A stretch of 64,000 bases of DNA from Euryarchaeota archaeon UBA58 (GCA_002498525.1 DAHR01000019.1:1-64000); one strand, 5' to 3'. Shown: positions 45,159 through 54,505, numbered from the stretch's first letter. Numbers and translations are program-made. The notes: generated by a model not told the origin, from the letters alone.

Positions 45159-45740
45159 TCATCTGCTGAGTGGTGCACTGCGAATCAATTGCATTAATTC
45201 AGTCCTGGCCTCCGAATTGTCGAAGAATACTCCGCGCATTGCGCTGGTAGTCATGATAGCATTTTGTTTCATAACACCTCGACATTGCATGCAACTGTGA
45301 GTCGCCTCGATGATCACAGCAGTGCCCATCGGCTGCAATTCATTTTCTAGGTCATCAGCAACACCTTTCGTGATTCTTTCTTGATTCTGGAGGCGACGTG
45401 AATGCAAATCCAGGATCCGCGCCAATTTGCTGATGCCGACAATCCTCTCGGTGGGAATATATGCAATATGTGCTCTACCGTTGAAGGGGAGTAGATGGTG
45501 TTCACATGTACTGTGGAACTCGATATCCCGAAGGAGTACGATTCCATCATAACCTTCGGCATTGAATGTCGAATCCAATACAGCCTTCGGATTCATACCA
45601 TATCCTTGGAATATTTGTTCCCAAGAGGAAACTACTCTTTCAGGCGTTTCCGTCAATCCTTCACGACCAGCTTCACCACCTTCGAGATATTCTAACAAAG
45701 TACGTACAGCCAGAATCGCCTCATCCCTCTTTTCATTCAT
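45159..45740 (-). CDS. folE: GTP cyclohydrolase I (FolE)
   Basis: Opens GTP to dihydroneopterin triphosphate, the entry to preQ0 (and folate-type pterins). The zinc Cys/His are in FHSTCEHHLLPF, with GISKLARILDLHSRRLQNQE and SCMQCRGV completing the site. 193 residues. Many archaea use MptA here, so a canonical FolE is of note. Start overlaps the end of the RHH gene by eight bases. Confidence 0.96.
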   Translation of the reverse strand: MNEKRDEAILAVRTLLEYLEGGEAGREGLTETPERVVSSWEQIFQGYGMNPKAVLDSTFNAEGYDGIVLLRDIEFHSTCEHHLLPFNGRAHIAYIPTERIVGISKLARILDLHSRRLQNQERITKGVADDLENELQPMGTAVIIEATHSCMQCRGVMKQNAIMTTSAMRGVFFDNSEARTELMQLIRSAPLSR

Positions 45741-45924
45741 TATCGTTCACCTCTGAATTCAGTTCCCTTCCGTGTCTTGCATCAATCTCGTCTAAATGGT
45801 CTAACATTTTCCTACATGCAGTTCGGACCGCATCGGCGACGGAAACGAATTTCCCTTCGTCACCGACATGAATTCGCAGATCATCAAGCAACTGACGTGG
45901 CATGTCCAGACTGATTTTTGGCAT
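45733..45924 (-). CDS. Ribbon-helix-helix transcription regulator heading the preQ0 operon
   Basis: 63 residues. MPKISLDMPRQLLDDL is the beta-strand and first helix of an RHH (CopG/NikR N-terminal) fold; FVSVADAVRTACRKML is the second helix. The tail is acidic. The NikR metal-binding domain is missing, so no metal sensing is visible. The start is ATG 45924 (a GTT codon and an earlier ATG precede it). A TATA-like TGAATAATA about 25 bases upstream predicts a nearly leaderless mRNA, and a four-half-site operator overlaps it. Autoregulation is inferred. Confidence 0.85.
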   Translation of the reverse strand: MPKISLDMPRQLLDDLRIHVGDEGKFVSVADAVRTACRKMLDHLDEIDARHGRELNSEVNDNE

Positions 45925-45952
45925 AACCACGCGATGGTACGTCTATTATTCA

Positions 45953-45983
45953 AGTATTCGTATTCGAATACTCAACGAATACT
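45953..45983. promoter_or_regulatory. Candidate operator with four half-sites for the RHH regulator
   Basis: The half-site GTATTCG occurs at 45954-45960 and 45960-45966, and its reverse complement CGAATAC at 45965-45971 and 45976-45982. GTATTCGAATAC (45960-45971) is a perfect 12-bp palindrome. The array sits just upstream of the TATA-like element of the RHH-folE-queE-queC-queD operon, where binding would block TBP/TFB. The left end also touches the stop of the upstream gene. Confidence 0.65.
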
Positions 45984-46284
45984 ACGCTGCCACCAGATGG
46001 GCAACGAGATCTGGGTGAGCGGAACAGATATTGTCCGCTCTTGTGATCAACTGAGATAGATGATGAATCAATTCTCGCTGATCACAATCCTGGGAGATCA
46101 TGTTAGCGAGAACAATCAGTCCACCTTGAATCACACCTGCTTCCAGATATGCATCGTTACTGATTGTGCCCTCGGTCCGTAGATCTGTAAGAGCTTCGGA
46201 CAATGTCTCTGCTTCTTTTCTGGCACTGGCACTGGAGAGATTACCATCTGACAGCCTCAGCCTCATCGATTCGAGCATGGCCAC
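45982..46284 (-). CDS. Unrecognised helical protein downstream of mce
   Basis: 100 residues, mostly alpha-helical by composition (ARKEAETLSEALTDLRTEG, then RELIHHLSQLITRADNICSAH). No motif recognised. It follows the epimerase gene by about 40 bases on the same strand and ends at the operator of the preQ0 operon. Either the tail of the mcm-mce transcript or a single gene. Confidence 0.55.
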   Translation of the reverse strand: MAMLESMRLRLSDGNLSSASARKEAETLSEALTDLRTEGTISNDAYLEAGVIQGGLIVLANMISQDCDQRELIHHLSQLITRADNICSAHPDLVAHLVAA

Positions 46285-46323
46285 TCGTCCGACATTCCCT
46301 TTTTGACCGTTTTCTGTCCGCCA

Positions 46324-46740
46324 TCAGGAATGTTGTACTAATTCAACGAGTACGCCACCAGTTGATGAGGGGTGTAAGAATGCGATTTTTGTCTGATTGG
46401 CCCCCTCGAAGGAACTGTTGTTGATGACAATGAATCCTGCCCCAATCAATTCCGCGAGTGTAGTGTCAATGTCTTCGACTTCTATCGCGAGTTGTTGAAT
46501 ACCTACACCTCGTCTTTGAATGAACTGGTGAATAGGAGATGATTCATCTATAGGTTCCAGCAATTCAATTCGGGCTCGACCCTCAGAATTGTGGGCCGAT
46601 TGATAGAATCGAATTCGAACTCCTTGCTCTTCATTGATTTCGTCCCCCCCATGTTGGAAGCCCAACAATTTCCAGAGTTTATCATGATCATCAAGATTCT
46701 CGGTTGCTATACCGATGTGGTCAATTCTTGAATCTCTCAT
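46324..46740 (-). CDS. mce: Methylmalonyl-CoA epimerase
   Basis: A glyoxalase-fold enzyme interconverting the two methylmalonyl-CoA epimers. RIDHIGIATENLDD, ARIELLEPIDESSPIHQFI, GVGIQQLAIEV and GGVLVELVQ are the family blocks, with metal ligands His in DHIGI, Gln in IQQLAI and Glu in VELV. 138 residues. It starts at the base after the mutase stop, so both act together in propionyl-CoA metabolism. Confidence 0.94.
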   Translation of the reverse strand: MRDSRIDHIGIATENLDDHDKLWKLLGFQHGGDEINEEQGVRIRFYQSAHNSEGRARIELLEPIDESSPIHQFIQRRGVGIQQLAIEVEDIDTTLAELIGAGFIVINNSSFEGANQTKIAFLHPSSTGGVLVELVQHS

Positions 46741-48378
46741 TCAAACACCACTGGGTGAAACCCAAGTCCCGAAACAATCCCGCATAACAGAATTGATCTC
46801 ACCGATGGTAGCGTCGGATTTCAGCGCGGAAATCGTAGGTTCCATGATGTTCTCACCCGTATTGCAGGCATCGCGAACAACTTCCAAGGCTGCTTTGACT
46901 GAATCCTCATCCCGAGATTTCCGAAGTTGAGAAAGATTTCCCAATTGTCCTTCGACAAGGCTGTCATCAAGTTTCTGGGAGGAGATTCCACGTTGAGTAG
47001 AATCAATATGAGTGTTCACTCCGATAATAGATGTTTTTCCATTCTCTATTGCTCGTAGTTGATCCCATGCACTGTCGTGAATCAACCTCTGTTGATAACC
47101 TGAGATCACACAGGCCAATGAGCCACCACGGTCCGAAATATCATTGATTAATTCGAGTGATTCGGAATATAATCGTGCAGTCAACTCTTCAACGAGATAT
47201 GAGCCAGCGAGAGGGTCGACAGAGGAGGTTATAGCCGTTTCAGAAGCAAGTATTTGTTGCGTCCGTAGTGCTAACCTCGCAGAATCCTCAGTCGGTAATC
47301 CAATAGCCTCGTCGTAAGAATTGGTGTGCAGTGATTGTGTTCCACCTAAGACCGCTGCGAGCGCTTGATAGGCCACTCTGACGGTGTTGTTCTCAGGTTG
47401 TTGTGCAGTGAGAGTCACGCCAGCCGTTTGGGTGTGGAAGCGGAGTTTTGTTGAATTAGGGTTGGTGGGTTGAAAGTGTTCTGATGCCAAATCGTGCCAA
47501 AGAGTACGAGCAGCTCTGAACTTCGCTATCTCCTCGAAGAAATCGTTATGACAGCCGAAGAAGAAAGACATTCTTGGTCCGAATTCATCAAACTTCATCC
47601 CCGATTCAATTGCCGAACGCGCGTATTGGAGGGCATTGGAGAGCGTCAATCCAATTTCTTCGACAGCTGTACATCCTGCTTCTCTCATATGATAACCACT
47701 GACCGAAATCGTATTCCATCGTGGTGTATTGGATTTACACCAATTCATCAGGTCCGTTGTCAATCTCATCGATGCTTCCGGTGGAAATATGTACAATCCT
47801 CTGGCGATGTATTCTTTCAAGATGTCATTCTGTATTGTTCCTCTCAATTGAGACCTGGGGATTCCATTCTCATCAGCAACGGCGACATAGAGGGCAAGAA
47901 GCGTAGTCGCGGGCGCGTTGATGGTCATCGAAGTTGAAACTTCACTCAAATCGATACCATCCAGCAACCTTCTCATGTCATGGATCGAATCTATCGGAAC
48001 ACCTACTCTGCCCACTTCGCCTTCTGATGTCGGGTGATCTGAGTCGAGCCCTAATTGAGTGGGCAGGTCGAACGCCACAGAGATGCCTGTTTGGCCCTGA
48101 TCCAATAACATCCTGAACCTGCGATTGGTCGCATATGCGCTCGAAAATCCAGCATATTGTCTCATCGTCCATAATTTGGATGAATACATTGACTCATGGA
48201 TTCCTCGTGTATAGGGGGGGTCTCCGGGAATTTGGTGACCATTTTCTGGATGTCCAGCAGCAATGGCAGATTCCTTCGTAGGTACTTTCGCCCTAATCGA
48301 ATTCAAAGAGTCATTGCCGCTATCACGCTTCATCTGTTGGATATCTGAATCAATCCGGGCAATGAACCCTATGTTCAC
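46741..48378 (-). CDS. mcmA1: Methylmalonyl-CoA mutase, large (catalytic) subunit
   Basis: 545 residues of the TIM-barrel substrate domain: YTRGIHESMYSSKLWTMRQYAG near residue 57, GISVAFDLPTQLGLDSDH, GRVGVPIDSIHDM and TQSLHTNSYDEAIGLPT. The B12-binding domain is absent, as usual in archaea where it is a separate small subunit, not found in this window. It rearranges methylmalonyl-CoA to succinyl-CoA, from degradation of odd-chain or branched compounds. Confidence 0.95.
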   Translation of the reverse strand: MNIGFIARIDSDIQQMKRDSGNDSLNSIRAKVPTKESAIAAGHPENGHQIPGDPPYTRGIHESMYSSKLWTMRQYAGFSSAYATNRRFRMLLDQGQTGISVAFDLPTQLGLDSDHPTSEGEVGRVGVPIDSIHDMRRLLDGIDLSEVSTSMTINAPATTLLALYVAVADENGIPRSQLRGTIQNDILKEYIARGLYIFPPEASMRLTTDLMNWCKSNTPRWNTISVSGYHMREAGCTAVEEIGLTLSNALQYARSAIESGMKFDEFGPRMSFFFGCHNDFFEEIAKFRAARTLWHDLASEHFQPTNPNSTKLRFHTQTAGVTLTAQQPENNTVRVAYQALAAVLGGTQSLHTNSYDEAIGLPTEDSARLALRTQQILASETAITSSVDPLAGSYLVEELTARLYSESLELINDISDRGGSLACVISGYQQRLIHDSAWDQLRAIENGKTSIIGVNTHIDSTQRGISSQKLDDSLVEGQLGNLSQLRKSRDEDSVKAALEVVRDACNTGENIMEPTISALKSDATIGEINSVMRDCFGTWVSPSGV

Positions 48379-48411
48379 GACGGATGATGAGAAGGGTGAA
48401 TGAAAACTGCA

Positions 48412-49305
48412 TTATCTGCGAATAGTATAGTTGTCTACGACTGCAATCAATCTGTCAGTCTGATCTGTTGAAAGAACCCCTTCAGATTCCTTCTGACGAA
48501 TGTATTCGCGGGCTGCTTCTGAGGTCTGCCGTTCACCTTTAGCCCAGATGGATCCCAATATAGAAGATCTGAATTCCTCAGCCACATCCAGTTTGATCAG
48601 AAGACTCCTGACTTCGTATTTGTATTCCATATGTCTGGAACGATCAAGTCGTCGTTCTCTAGTAGCTGGCTGGAAACTCGGTTTGATCCGCCGCCTTCTC
48701 GGTTTTCGAACAGGTGGTTTGGTCGCAGTGGATGCCGGGGCTGCCAATCTCGAATTTCGTGCTGCAACAGTGGTCGCCGCCGCTCTAACCTTGGAAGCCT
48801 CAATTATTTTTGTGGCTCTCTTACTTGTTTTCGGCAAGCTGTCCTCTTCATCCGTAGAGGACTTTTCGTCCTTTAGTATCAAACCGCGACTTCTTCTTGT
48901 GGTTTCCCCTAAAATCTGTTCTTCAAGTATCGTTTCTGATTCATTTCCCCCTGATTCGGGAGAAATATCTGTGACCGATTCTGTCGAATCCAATGTTTGT
49001 ACATCAGGGGGTAGAGGCTGATTTTTGGACACACCAACTACAGGTGGAGGAGCAGTACTCTGCTGTGGACCGACTTTGGGAATAGGGGAGGGCAGGGGTT
49101 TGGATTTATCGGATTTAGGCGTTCGAGAGCCTGAACTCTTATCGAAGATATTCTTCGGTTCATTCTTTGGCCGCCGACGTCTCTGCACTGTATCTTCTTC
49201 CTCCTGATATGAGGGCCGCTTCTCCGTATGATAAGGCTTCGCAGCGAGTCGACTAGTTCCAATTGACGAGAGTATGATCTGTGCGGAGAGTCGAATTGAC
49301 AGCAC
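48412..49305 (-). CDS. Basic, disordered protein with a C-terminal helical domain
   Basis: 297 residues. Residues 30-225 are Pro/Ser/Lys/Arg-rich and look disordered (VQRRRRPKNEPKN, KPPVRKPRRRRIKPS). The last 75 residues form a charged helical domain (YKYEVRSLLIKLDVAEEFR, AREYIRQKESEGV). Nucleic-acid binding is possible. GTG 49305 lies inside the kae1 3' end (53-base overlap). No later start codon was found before TSRLAAKPYHTEK. Family unknown. Confidence 0.65.
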   Translation of the reverse strand: MLSIRLSAQIILSSIGTSRLAAKPYHTEKRPSYQEEEDTVQRRRRPKNEPKNIFDKSSGSRTPKSDKSKPLPSPIPKVGPQQSTAPPPVVGVSKNQPLPPDVQTLDSTESVTDISPESGGNESETILEEQILGETTRRSRGLILKDEKSSTDEEDSLPKTSKRATKIIEASKVRAAATTVAARNSRLAAPASTATKPPVRKPRRRRIKPSFQPATRERRLDRSRHMEYKYEVRSLLIKLDVAEEFRSSILGSIWAKGERQTSEAAREYIRQKESEGVLSTDQTDRLIAVVDNYTIRR

Positions 49306-50263
49306 TTGCCTCTAGGGGAGTACTGAAACCAACATCGAGCATCCTGCGTCCGAGTTCAGCGATCATCGTCCCATTGTCAACGCAGTATTGCTTCTCTGGC
49401 CATACTGCTGACGCCCCGCGTTGTTCAGCCATCATCAGACTCATCTGACGAAGTCTGGTGTTACATGCTACTCCACCTCCGAGTAACAGTTCTGTTTTTC
49501 CAGTGTGCGCCAAGGCTCTTTCGGAAACCTCGACGGTGGCCGAAAATGCGTGTTCTTGGAGTGACCAGCATACTTCCTCGAGCCCGTGCCCCTCCGTTAT
49601 TTTCTGTTGGGCTGCATTCAAGAGACCTGAGTATGCCAAATCCATTCCATGTACGCTGTATGGCAAGGGAATGTCATCAACAGTACAATCTGGATTCAAA
49701 TCGATCCAATCACGGGCTAGAACCTCGATTTTCGGACCTCCTGGGAAAGAAATTCCTTGACTCCTTGCGAATTTGTCAAGCATGTTCCCAATGCCTATAT
49801 CCAACGTTTCTCCTATCACTCGATACCTGTCGCCAGCTCTCGCGATTATCTGAGTATTGCCGCCACTGACATAGAGCAGCACGGGGTCTATACATCCAGT
49901 CTCTTGACGGCCGATTTCGATATGCGCAACACAGTGATTCACTCCAATCAGCGGAACATCCCAGTCATGGGCTAGGGCTCTTGCGACAGTGGCACCAACT
50001 CTTAGACACGGTCCTAATCCTGGGCCTTGACTGAAAGCAACAGCCATTACATCGGAACTGGAGAGTGATTCTGCGACCATCATCTGACGAATCAGATCCG
50101 GTGCCGCCTTCGTATGGTGGTCGGCAGCTTCACGAGGGTGTATACCCCCTTCGTGAGGACGGAAGAATGCTGAATATGAGGGGCGTGTTCCGCCCTTATG
50201 GTCAACGAGTCCGAATGATAAGGTGTGGGCGGTACTCTCCACCCCCACTATGACTCTATTCAT
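49253..50263 (-). CDS. kae1: tRNA threonylcarbamoyladenosine protein Kae1
   Basis: Core of the KEOPS complex making t6A37 in ANN-decoding tRNAs. GVESTAHTLSFGLVD, the metal-binding NHCVAHIEIGR, YVSGGNTQIIA and GGGVACNTRLRQM are the ASKHA-fold signatures. 336 residues; the Bud32 kinase fused to Kae1 in many euryarchaea is not attached here. Divergent from hutI with a 9-base gap. Confidence 0.95.
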   Translation of the reverse strand: MNRVIVGVESTAHTLSFGLVDHKGGTRPSYSAFFRPHEGGIHPREAADHHTKAAPDLIRQMMVAESLSSSDVMAVAFSQGPGLGPCLRVGATVARALAHDWDVPLIGVNHCVAHIEIGRQETGCIDPVLLYVSGGNTQIIARAGDRYRVIGETLDIGIGNMLDKFARSQGISFPGGPKIEVLARDWIDLNPDCTVDDIPLPYSVHGMDLAYSGLLNAAQQKITEGHGLEEVCWSLQEHAFSATVEVSERALAHTGKTELLLGGGVACNTRLRQMSLMMAEQRGASAVWPEKQYCVDNGTMIAELGRRMLDVGFSTPLEASAVNSTLRTDHTLVNWN

Positions 50264-50272
50264 GGACCGACG

Positions 50273-51577
50273 ATGGCAGATTACATATCAAGGGTCTCGC
50301 TGATGGATGCTGTGCGACATGTCTTAGTCAATGCGGGGCCAATCGCCCATCTGTCATCCGGGGATGTGAATGAACCACTGCGGGGGCATTCGATGACTGA
50401 TCGTGAATTGCTCGTTCATGAAGCAGGTAAGGGATTGGTTCTGGAAGAAGGAATTGTGGCATTAATCACCGATTCTGAATCGATTGAATCAGAATTCGGG
50501 GGCGATTCGTCCTCTAACCTAAATTTCATTGACCTCGGAGGAAATGCGGTACTTCCAGGATTCGTGGATTGTCACACTCATCTTCTTTGGGCTGGGGATC
50601 GATCCAATGAGATGCGTTTGAGACAATCCGGGATGAATTATCAAGAAATCGCAGAACGGGGGGGAGGTATCACCAAGACTGTTGAAAAAACACGCTTAGC
50701 CACGTCCGCCGACCTCATGAAAGAAGGGGCGAGGAGAGTGCAAAACGCCCTCGAACACGGAACGACATCGATGGAATGCAAGAGTGGTTACGGGTTATCT
50801 TTGGAGTCTGAATTGTCTCTCCTCGAAGTGATTAGAGATTTACAAACCCAAGTTGATATCAAATTACACCCAACCTGGCTGGGTGCACATGATTTTCCAA
50901 AGAACATTCCACGTAAATCTTATTTCGAAGAGTTGCTAACCGATCAATTACCAGCCATTCATGAACAGGGTATTGCGAAGTGGACCGATGTCTTCTGCGA
51001 ACCCGGGTGGTATGACCTCGAGCAGACGGAGGAATTGGTCAAAGCATCCGACAAACTCGGGATTGCCTCCAGACTTCATGTTGATGAATTCAAAGATGGT
51101 GGCGGTCTCGCCCTCGCGAGTCAACTTCGAGCTGTGAGTGGAGATCATGTTGGTTATTCATCCGATGAAGCCAGACACGCTGCGGAACAGAATGGTACGA
51201 TGCAAACCTTTCTGCCAGGAACGCCATACGTACTGGGCAAGGACCTGACACTTCCTCTCCAGAGATGCGTTGAGGAGGCTTGGAGATTTTCCCTGGCGAC
51301 AGATTTCAACCCAAATTGCAGATCTCTCTCAATTCCATTCGTAGGCAGCCTTGCAACTCATCGAATGGGTCTGGACCCTCTAGCCGCATTAGTCGCCGTA
51401 ACTCGTAATCCCGCAACCACATTGCACGATTCACAGGATCGATCCATACCTGGGTCGTTAAGGGAGGGGGGTCCGGCAGATCTGATTGTCATAAATTCAA
51501 CAGATGTTGATGGTTGGTGCCAGACTCCTGGTGATAATCCAGTAATCCAAACTTTCACCTCCGAGTCACTAATGTAA
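50273..51577 (+). CDS. hutI: Imidazolonepropionase (HutI)
   Basis: Third step of histidine degradation, hydrolysing imidazolonepropionate to formiminoglutamate. The metal site is in GFVDCHTHLLWAGDR, with the family block QSGMNYQEIAERGGGI, His in LHVDEFKDGG and SGDHVGYSSDEA, and Asp in LATDFNPNCRS. 434 residues. ATG 50273 is preferred; the longer frame from 50225 overlaps kae1. It is separate from, and oriented opposite to, the other hut genes, which lie 1-7 kb downstream. Confidence 0.95.
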   Translation: MADYISRVSLMDAVRHVLVNAGPIAHLSSGDVNEPLRGHSMTDRELLVHEAGKGLVLEEGIVALITDSESIESEFGGDSSSNLNFIDLGGNAVLPGFVDCHTHLLWAGDRSNEMRLRQSGMNYQEIAERGGGITKTVEKTRLATSADLMKEGARRVQNALEHGTTSMECKSGYGLSLESELSLLEVIRDLQTQVDIKLHPTWLGAHDFPKNIPRKSYFEELLTDQLPAIHEQGIAKWTDVFCEPGWYDLEQTEELVKASDKLGIASRLHVDEFKDGGGLALASQLRAVSGDHVGYSSDEARHAAEQNGTMQTFLPGTPYVLGKDLTLPLQRCVEEAWRFSLATDFNPNCRSLSIPFVGSLATHRMGLDPLAALVAVTRNPATTLHDSQDRSIPGSLREGGPADLIVINSTDVDGWCQTPGDNPVIQTFTSESLM

Positions 51578-51623
51578 AATTACAAATAATGTTATAATAG
51601 ACTCTGTCAACAATAGATTAACT

Positions 51624-51642
51624 AATTCAGCATCTCTGAATT
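51624..51642 (+). terminator. Hairpin downstream of hutI
   Basis: AATTCAG, CATCT, CTGAATT followed by TTC, 46 bases after the hutI stop. The rest of the AT-rich gap 51578-51891 shows no gene, tRNA or repeat that I could recognise. Confidence 0.45.
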
Positions 51643-51891
51643 TTCATTAATGGATTACAAATTGGATTCGAAGGGTCTTTTCAGCTAGAATAGAGCAAAA
51701 TGGAATAATCTCGTCTAATAATCACTACCCTTCTATCCGATAATGGTAGTTATCAGAATTTGCCGATCTTGTAAATTAGGGAGGATGTCTTGCAGTATAG
51801 CGTTTTGGCCACCATATCGATGAATGACTACAATTACCCATGATTGGTGAGTCACAATTGCTTGAAATCATTTGACAATTTCCGGAAAACG

Positions 51892-52047
51892 ATGGTGCGC
51901 CCCGAAACCGGCTTTTGCATGAAATGCAAATCGAATGTCTCAATCACCAATCCTAGGGTCTTGACTATGAAAAATGGAAGACAACGAGTTGCTGGTGTTT
52001 GCAGCAATCCTGGATGTGATGGTCGAATTTCAAAGATCTTCGCTTGA
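51892..52047 (+). CDS. Small zinc-ribbon protein (DUF5679-like)
   Basis: 51 residues from ATG 51892: TGFCMKCKSNVSITNPRVLT, KNGRQRVAGVCSNPGCDG. Two CxxC-type pairs (CMKC and CSNPGC) suggest a zinc ribbon. The FCMKCK..NP..T.KNGR pattern fits the DUF5679 group of short proteins. The frame can be read from 51844, but the conserved part begins here. Just upstream of tRNA-Val. Function unknown. Confidence 0.7.
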   Translation: MVRPETGFCMKCKSNVSITNPRVLTMKNGRQRVAGVCSNPGCDGRISKIFA

Positions 52048-52108
52048 AAACCCGTGGCAGTTGAAGAGAATCCTTCATTTGGGTGGAGTTTGTGGAACCG
52101 AATATTCT

Positions 52109-52184
52109 GGGCTCGTGGTCTAGGGGTTATGACGTCGCCTTGACATGGCGAAGATCGCAGGTTCAATTCCTGCCGAGCCCACCA
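52109..52184 (+). tRNA. tRNA-Val (GAC)
   Basis: Acceptor GGGCTCG (52109-52115) pairs with CGAGCCC (52174-52180). The anticodon stem TCGCC/GGCGA surrounds loop TTGACAT, giving anticodon GAC at 52142-52144. The T-loop is GTTCAATTC. The 3' CCA is encoded (52182-52184). No intron. Reads GUC and GUU valine codons; charged by the ValRS encoded at 29.9 kb. Confidence 0.96.
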
Positions 52185-52198
52185 GAATGAATGAATTA

Positions 52199-52939
52199 TC
52201 AATTACTCATTTTCAATTCATAGTACAGACGAAGTTTGCCCGCTCCTTTCTGTTTGATTCGACTGATAGAAATCTTGGGAATTTCTCCAGTCTCGTTGAC
52301 GTGAGTACCAGCACAGGGACAGATGTCGATGCCATCTATCCTCACAACTCTCAGTTTGTCAACGTCCTCTGGCAACCTTGAAAGGATCTTTGCGATGAAG
52401 GATCTATTTCTGACTCGGTCGTCCTCCATCAACTCGTGTGCAGTCCATTCTGCAGTAGTTATCTGAAGATTCGCTGTAATCGCATCATTGACGGCATTTT
52501 CTATAGAGTCTATCCGGAAGACAGTTTTGTCATCAAATTTCAAATCGATTCGAGTTTCGTTTCGCCCGATTTGATTTCCGACCGTAGCCGCACCCCATAA
52601 TTCATCCGCGAAAGCTGAAACAAGATGTTGAGCGGAATGCATTGTAGCCAAGTCATTCCTTCTTTCAATATCAAAAGAGCATTGTATTGATTGGCCGATT
52701 TCAAAATCATCTGCGATTTCGACTGGATGGTGAATTACGTCACCAGCAGTCACTTCCCCTATTTTTTTTGCAATCGTTCCACAACGCACCAAGCCAAAAT
52801 CTCCCGGTTGCCCACCTCCTCGAGGGTAGAAATGCGACTCCTTGAAAACCAGCTTCTGATCAATAATGTCGACTATCATAGAATCGAAGGGCTGTGGGTT
52901 AGTACCAGGATGGTGCAGTAGGTGCAGTCGCTCTTGCAA
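52199..52939 (-). CDS. alaX: AlaX-type alanyl-tRNA editing protein
   Basis: A free-standing editing domain that hydrolyses mischarged Ser- or Gly-tRNA-Ala. Zinc ligands are in MHSAQHLVSAFADE (HxxxH) and CPCAGTHVNETGEI (Cys and His). FYPRGGGQPGD and NRSFIAK are further family blocks. 246 residues, between the short and medium AlaX forms. It follows hutH by nine bases and is probably cotranscribed with the hut genes without a functional link. Confidence 0.9.
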   Translation of the reverse strand: MQERLHLLHHPGTNPQPFDSMIVDIIDQKLVFKESHFYPRGGGQPGDFGLVRCGTIAKKIGEVTAGDVIHHPVEIADDFEIGQSIQCSFDIERRNDLATMHSAQHLVSAFADELWGAATVGNQIGRNETRIDLKFDDKTVFRIDSIENAVNDAITANLQITTAEWTAHELMEDDRVRNRSFIAKILSRLPEDVDKLRVVRIDGIDICPCAGTHVNETGEIPKISISRIKQKGAGKLRLYYELKMSN

Positions 52940-52948
52940 TGTATCAAC

Positions 52949-54475
52949 TCAAAGTTGTGAAAGTCCACCAGCCAAGAGCATCGCAGCGACAATTTCTGTG
53001 TCGTTGGTCATCGAGCGATCGCATGTCAACGGTGCCACGAGGTCAGCCATGATATTCTGAATACTCATTACTCCCGAACCAGCATTCTCTTCAATTCTAT
53101 GAAGGGCTTCACAAGCACATATCAATTCGTTTGCCAGCACTTTTGAAAGGTGGTCGCAACAAATCGATAAACGGTTAGTCGCCGTAGCCCCCATCGAGAC
53201 ATGATCCTCTTTTTCCATGCTCACTGGAACGTTGGATGTGGTTGTTGGATTAGCTAACAAATGAAGTTCTGCAAGCAGAGCAGCAGAGACATATTGGAGT
53301 ATCATCAACCCACTCTCAAGGCCTTCTTCATTTGCTAAGAATGCGTTTTGACCACTCCAATGAGGTGAAAGTACCTGATTGATCCTCCTCTCCGAGATGG
53401 AAGCGAGTTCATGGCAGGTCACGGCAAGAGAATCTGCGGCCAGTGCAATGATCTGGCCATGAAAGTTACCTCCACTGATGACTTCGAATTCTCCATCATC
53501 TGCCACGAAAATCAACGGATTATCAGTGGCGGAATTAATTTCTATTTCTATCATTTTCTTTGTATTCAAAATCAATTCGATTACGGGGCCATGAACTTGA
53601 GGTCCACATCTGAAAGAGTAAGAATCCTGAACTCTGTCACAGTCCTCATGTGAGGCATTGATTTGAGAGTCGTTCACCAAAGAGCGAACTCTTGCAGCTG
53701 AAATCTGTTGCCCGGAATGCGGTCTAGCACGATGAATTCTGACATCGAATGCACGATGTGAACCCTTGATCGCCTCCAGAGAGCAACTCAAGGCCGAATC
53801 CGCTGCCACAATTAAATGGCTCAAGGTATGGAGAACACCAACCATGTAAGCACACATCTGACTGGTCCCATTGATTAGAGAAAGTCCCTCTTTGGCTTGT
53901 AGTTCGACTGGATCAGATTCAATCAATTCAAAGACATAGTCGGCATCCTTAAGCTCCCAGATTCCATCAATTTCGATGAAGAATTGATTTTCCCCCATCA
54001 AACCCAGAGTCAGATGTGAAAGGGGAGCTAAATCGCCAGAGGCACCCAAAGAGCCGATTCGAGGTACTACCGGTGCGCATCTGGAATTAACCAAATCAAC
54101 AATTGTTTGTATCACTGAAAGGCGAATACCTGAATGTCCTACTGCAAGGCTATTCGCTCTGATGGTCATCATCATCAAGACATCTTCCGAAGCCATGTTT
54201 TCCCCTACTCCACATGCATGACTTCTAATCAGATTTGTTTGTAATTTCGCTAATTTCGACTCGTCGATCGTAATAGTCGAAAGTGCACCGAAACCAGTAT
54301 TGATTCCATATACCACATCACCAGATGAAAGGATTGATTCAACCGCGTTTCGGGACCTGCGAACTCTTTCAGACGCTGCATCAGAAATCGAAACACTTGC
54401 CACGCCATTTCTGATAGCGATGAGTTGTTCTGTGGTCAGGGTTGCTCCATCCAGAAGAACAGACACATCAGACAT
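52949..54475 (-). CDS. hutH: Histidine ammonia-lyase (HutH)
   Basis: First step of histidine breakdown, giving urocanate and ammonia. The MIO cofactor forms from Ala-Ser-Gly in GSLGASGDLAPLSHL. VYGINTGFGALS near residue 55, GKEGLSLINGTS-type block (AKEGLSLINGT) and SGGNFHGQ follow. 508 residues, normal. Lies between hutU and alaX on one strand. Confidence 0.96.
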   Translation of the reverse strand: MSDVSVLLDGATLTTEQLIAIRNGVASVSISDAASERVRRSRNAVESILSSGDVVYGINTGFGALSTITIDESKLAKLQTNLIRSHACGVGENMASEDVLMMMTIRANSLAVGHSGIRLSVIQTIVDLVNSRCAPVVPRIGSLGASGDLAPLSHLTLGLMGENQFFIEIDGIWELKDADYVFELIESDPVELQAKEGLSLINGTSQMCAYMVGVLHTLSHLIVAADSALSCSLEAIKGSHRAFDVRIHRARPHSGQQISAARVRSLVNDSQINASHEDCDRVQDSYSFRCGPQVHGPVIELILNTKKMIEIEINSATDNPLIFVADDGEFEVISGGNFHGQIIALAADSLAVTCHELASISERRINQVLSPHWSGQNAFLANEEGLESGLMILQYVSAALLAELHLLANPTTTSNVPVSMEKEDHVSMGATATNRLSICCDHLSKVLANELICACEALHRIEENAGSGVMSIQNIMADLVAPLTCDRSMTNDTEIVAAMLLAGGLSQL

Positions 54476-54505
54476 GATTCATCCCACTCCCCCAAACCCT
54501 TTCAA

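Noticed and set aside
51852..52202. 116-codon minus-strand frame
   Set aside because: It runs antisense across the DUF5679-like gene and the tRNA-Val gene.
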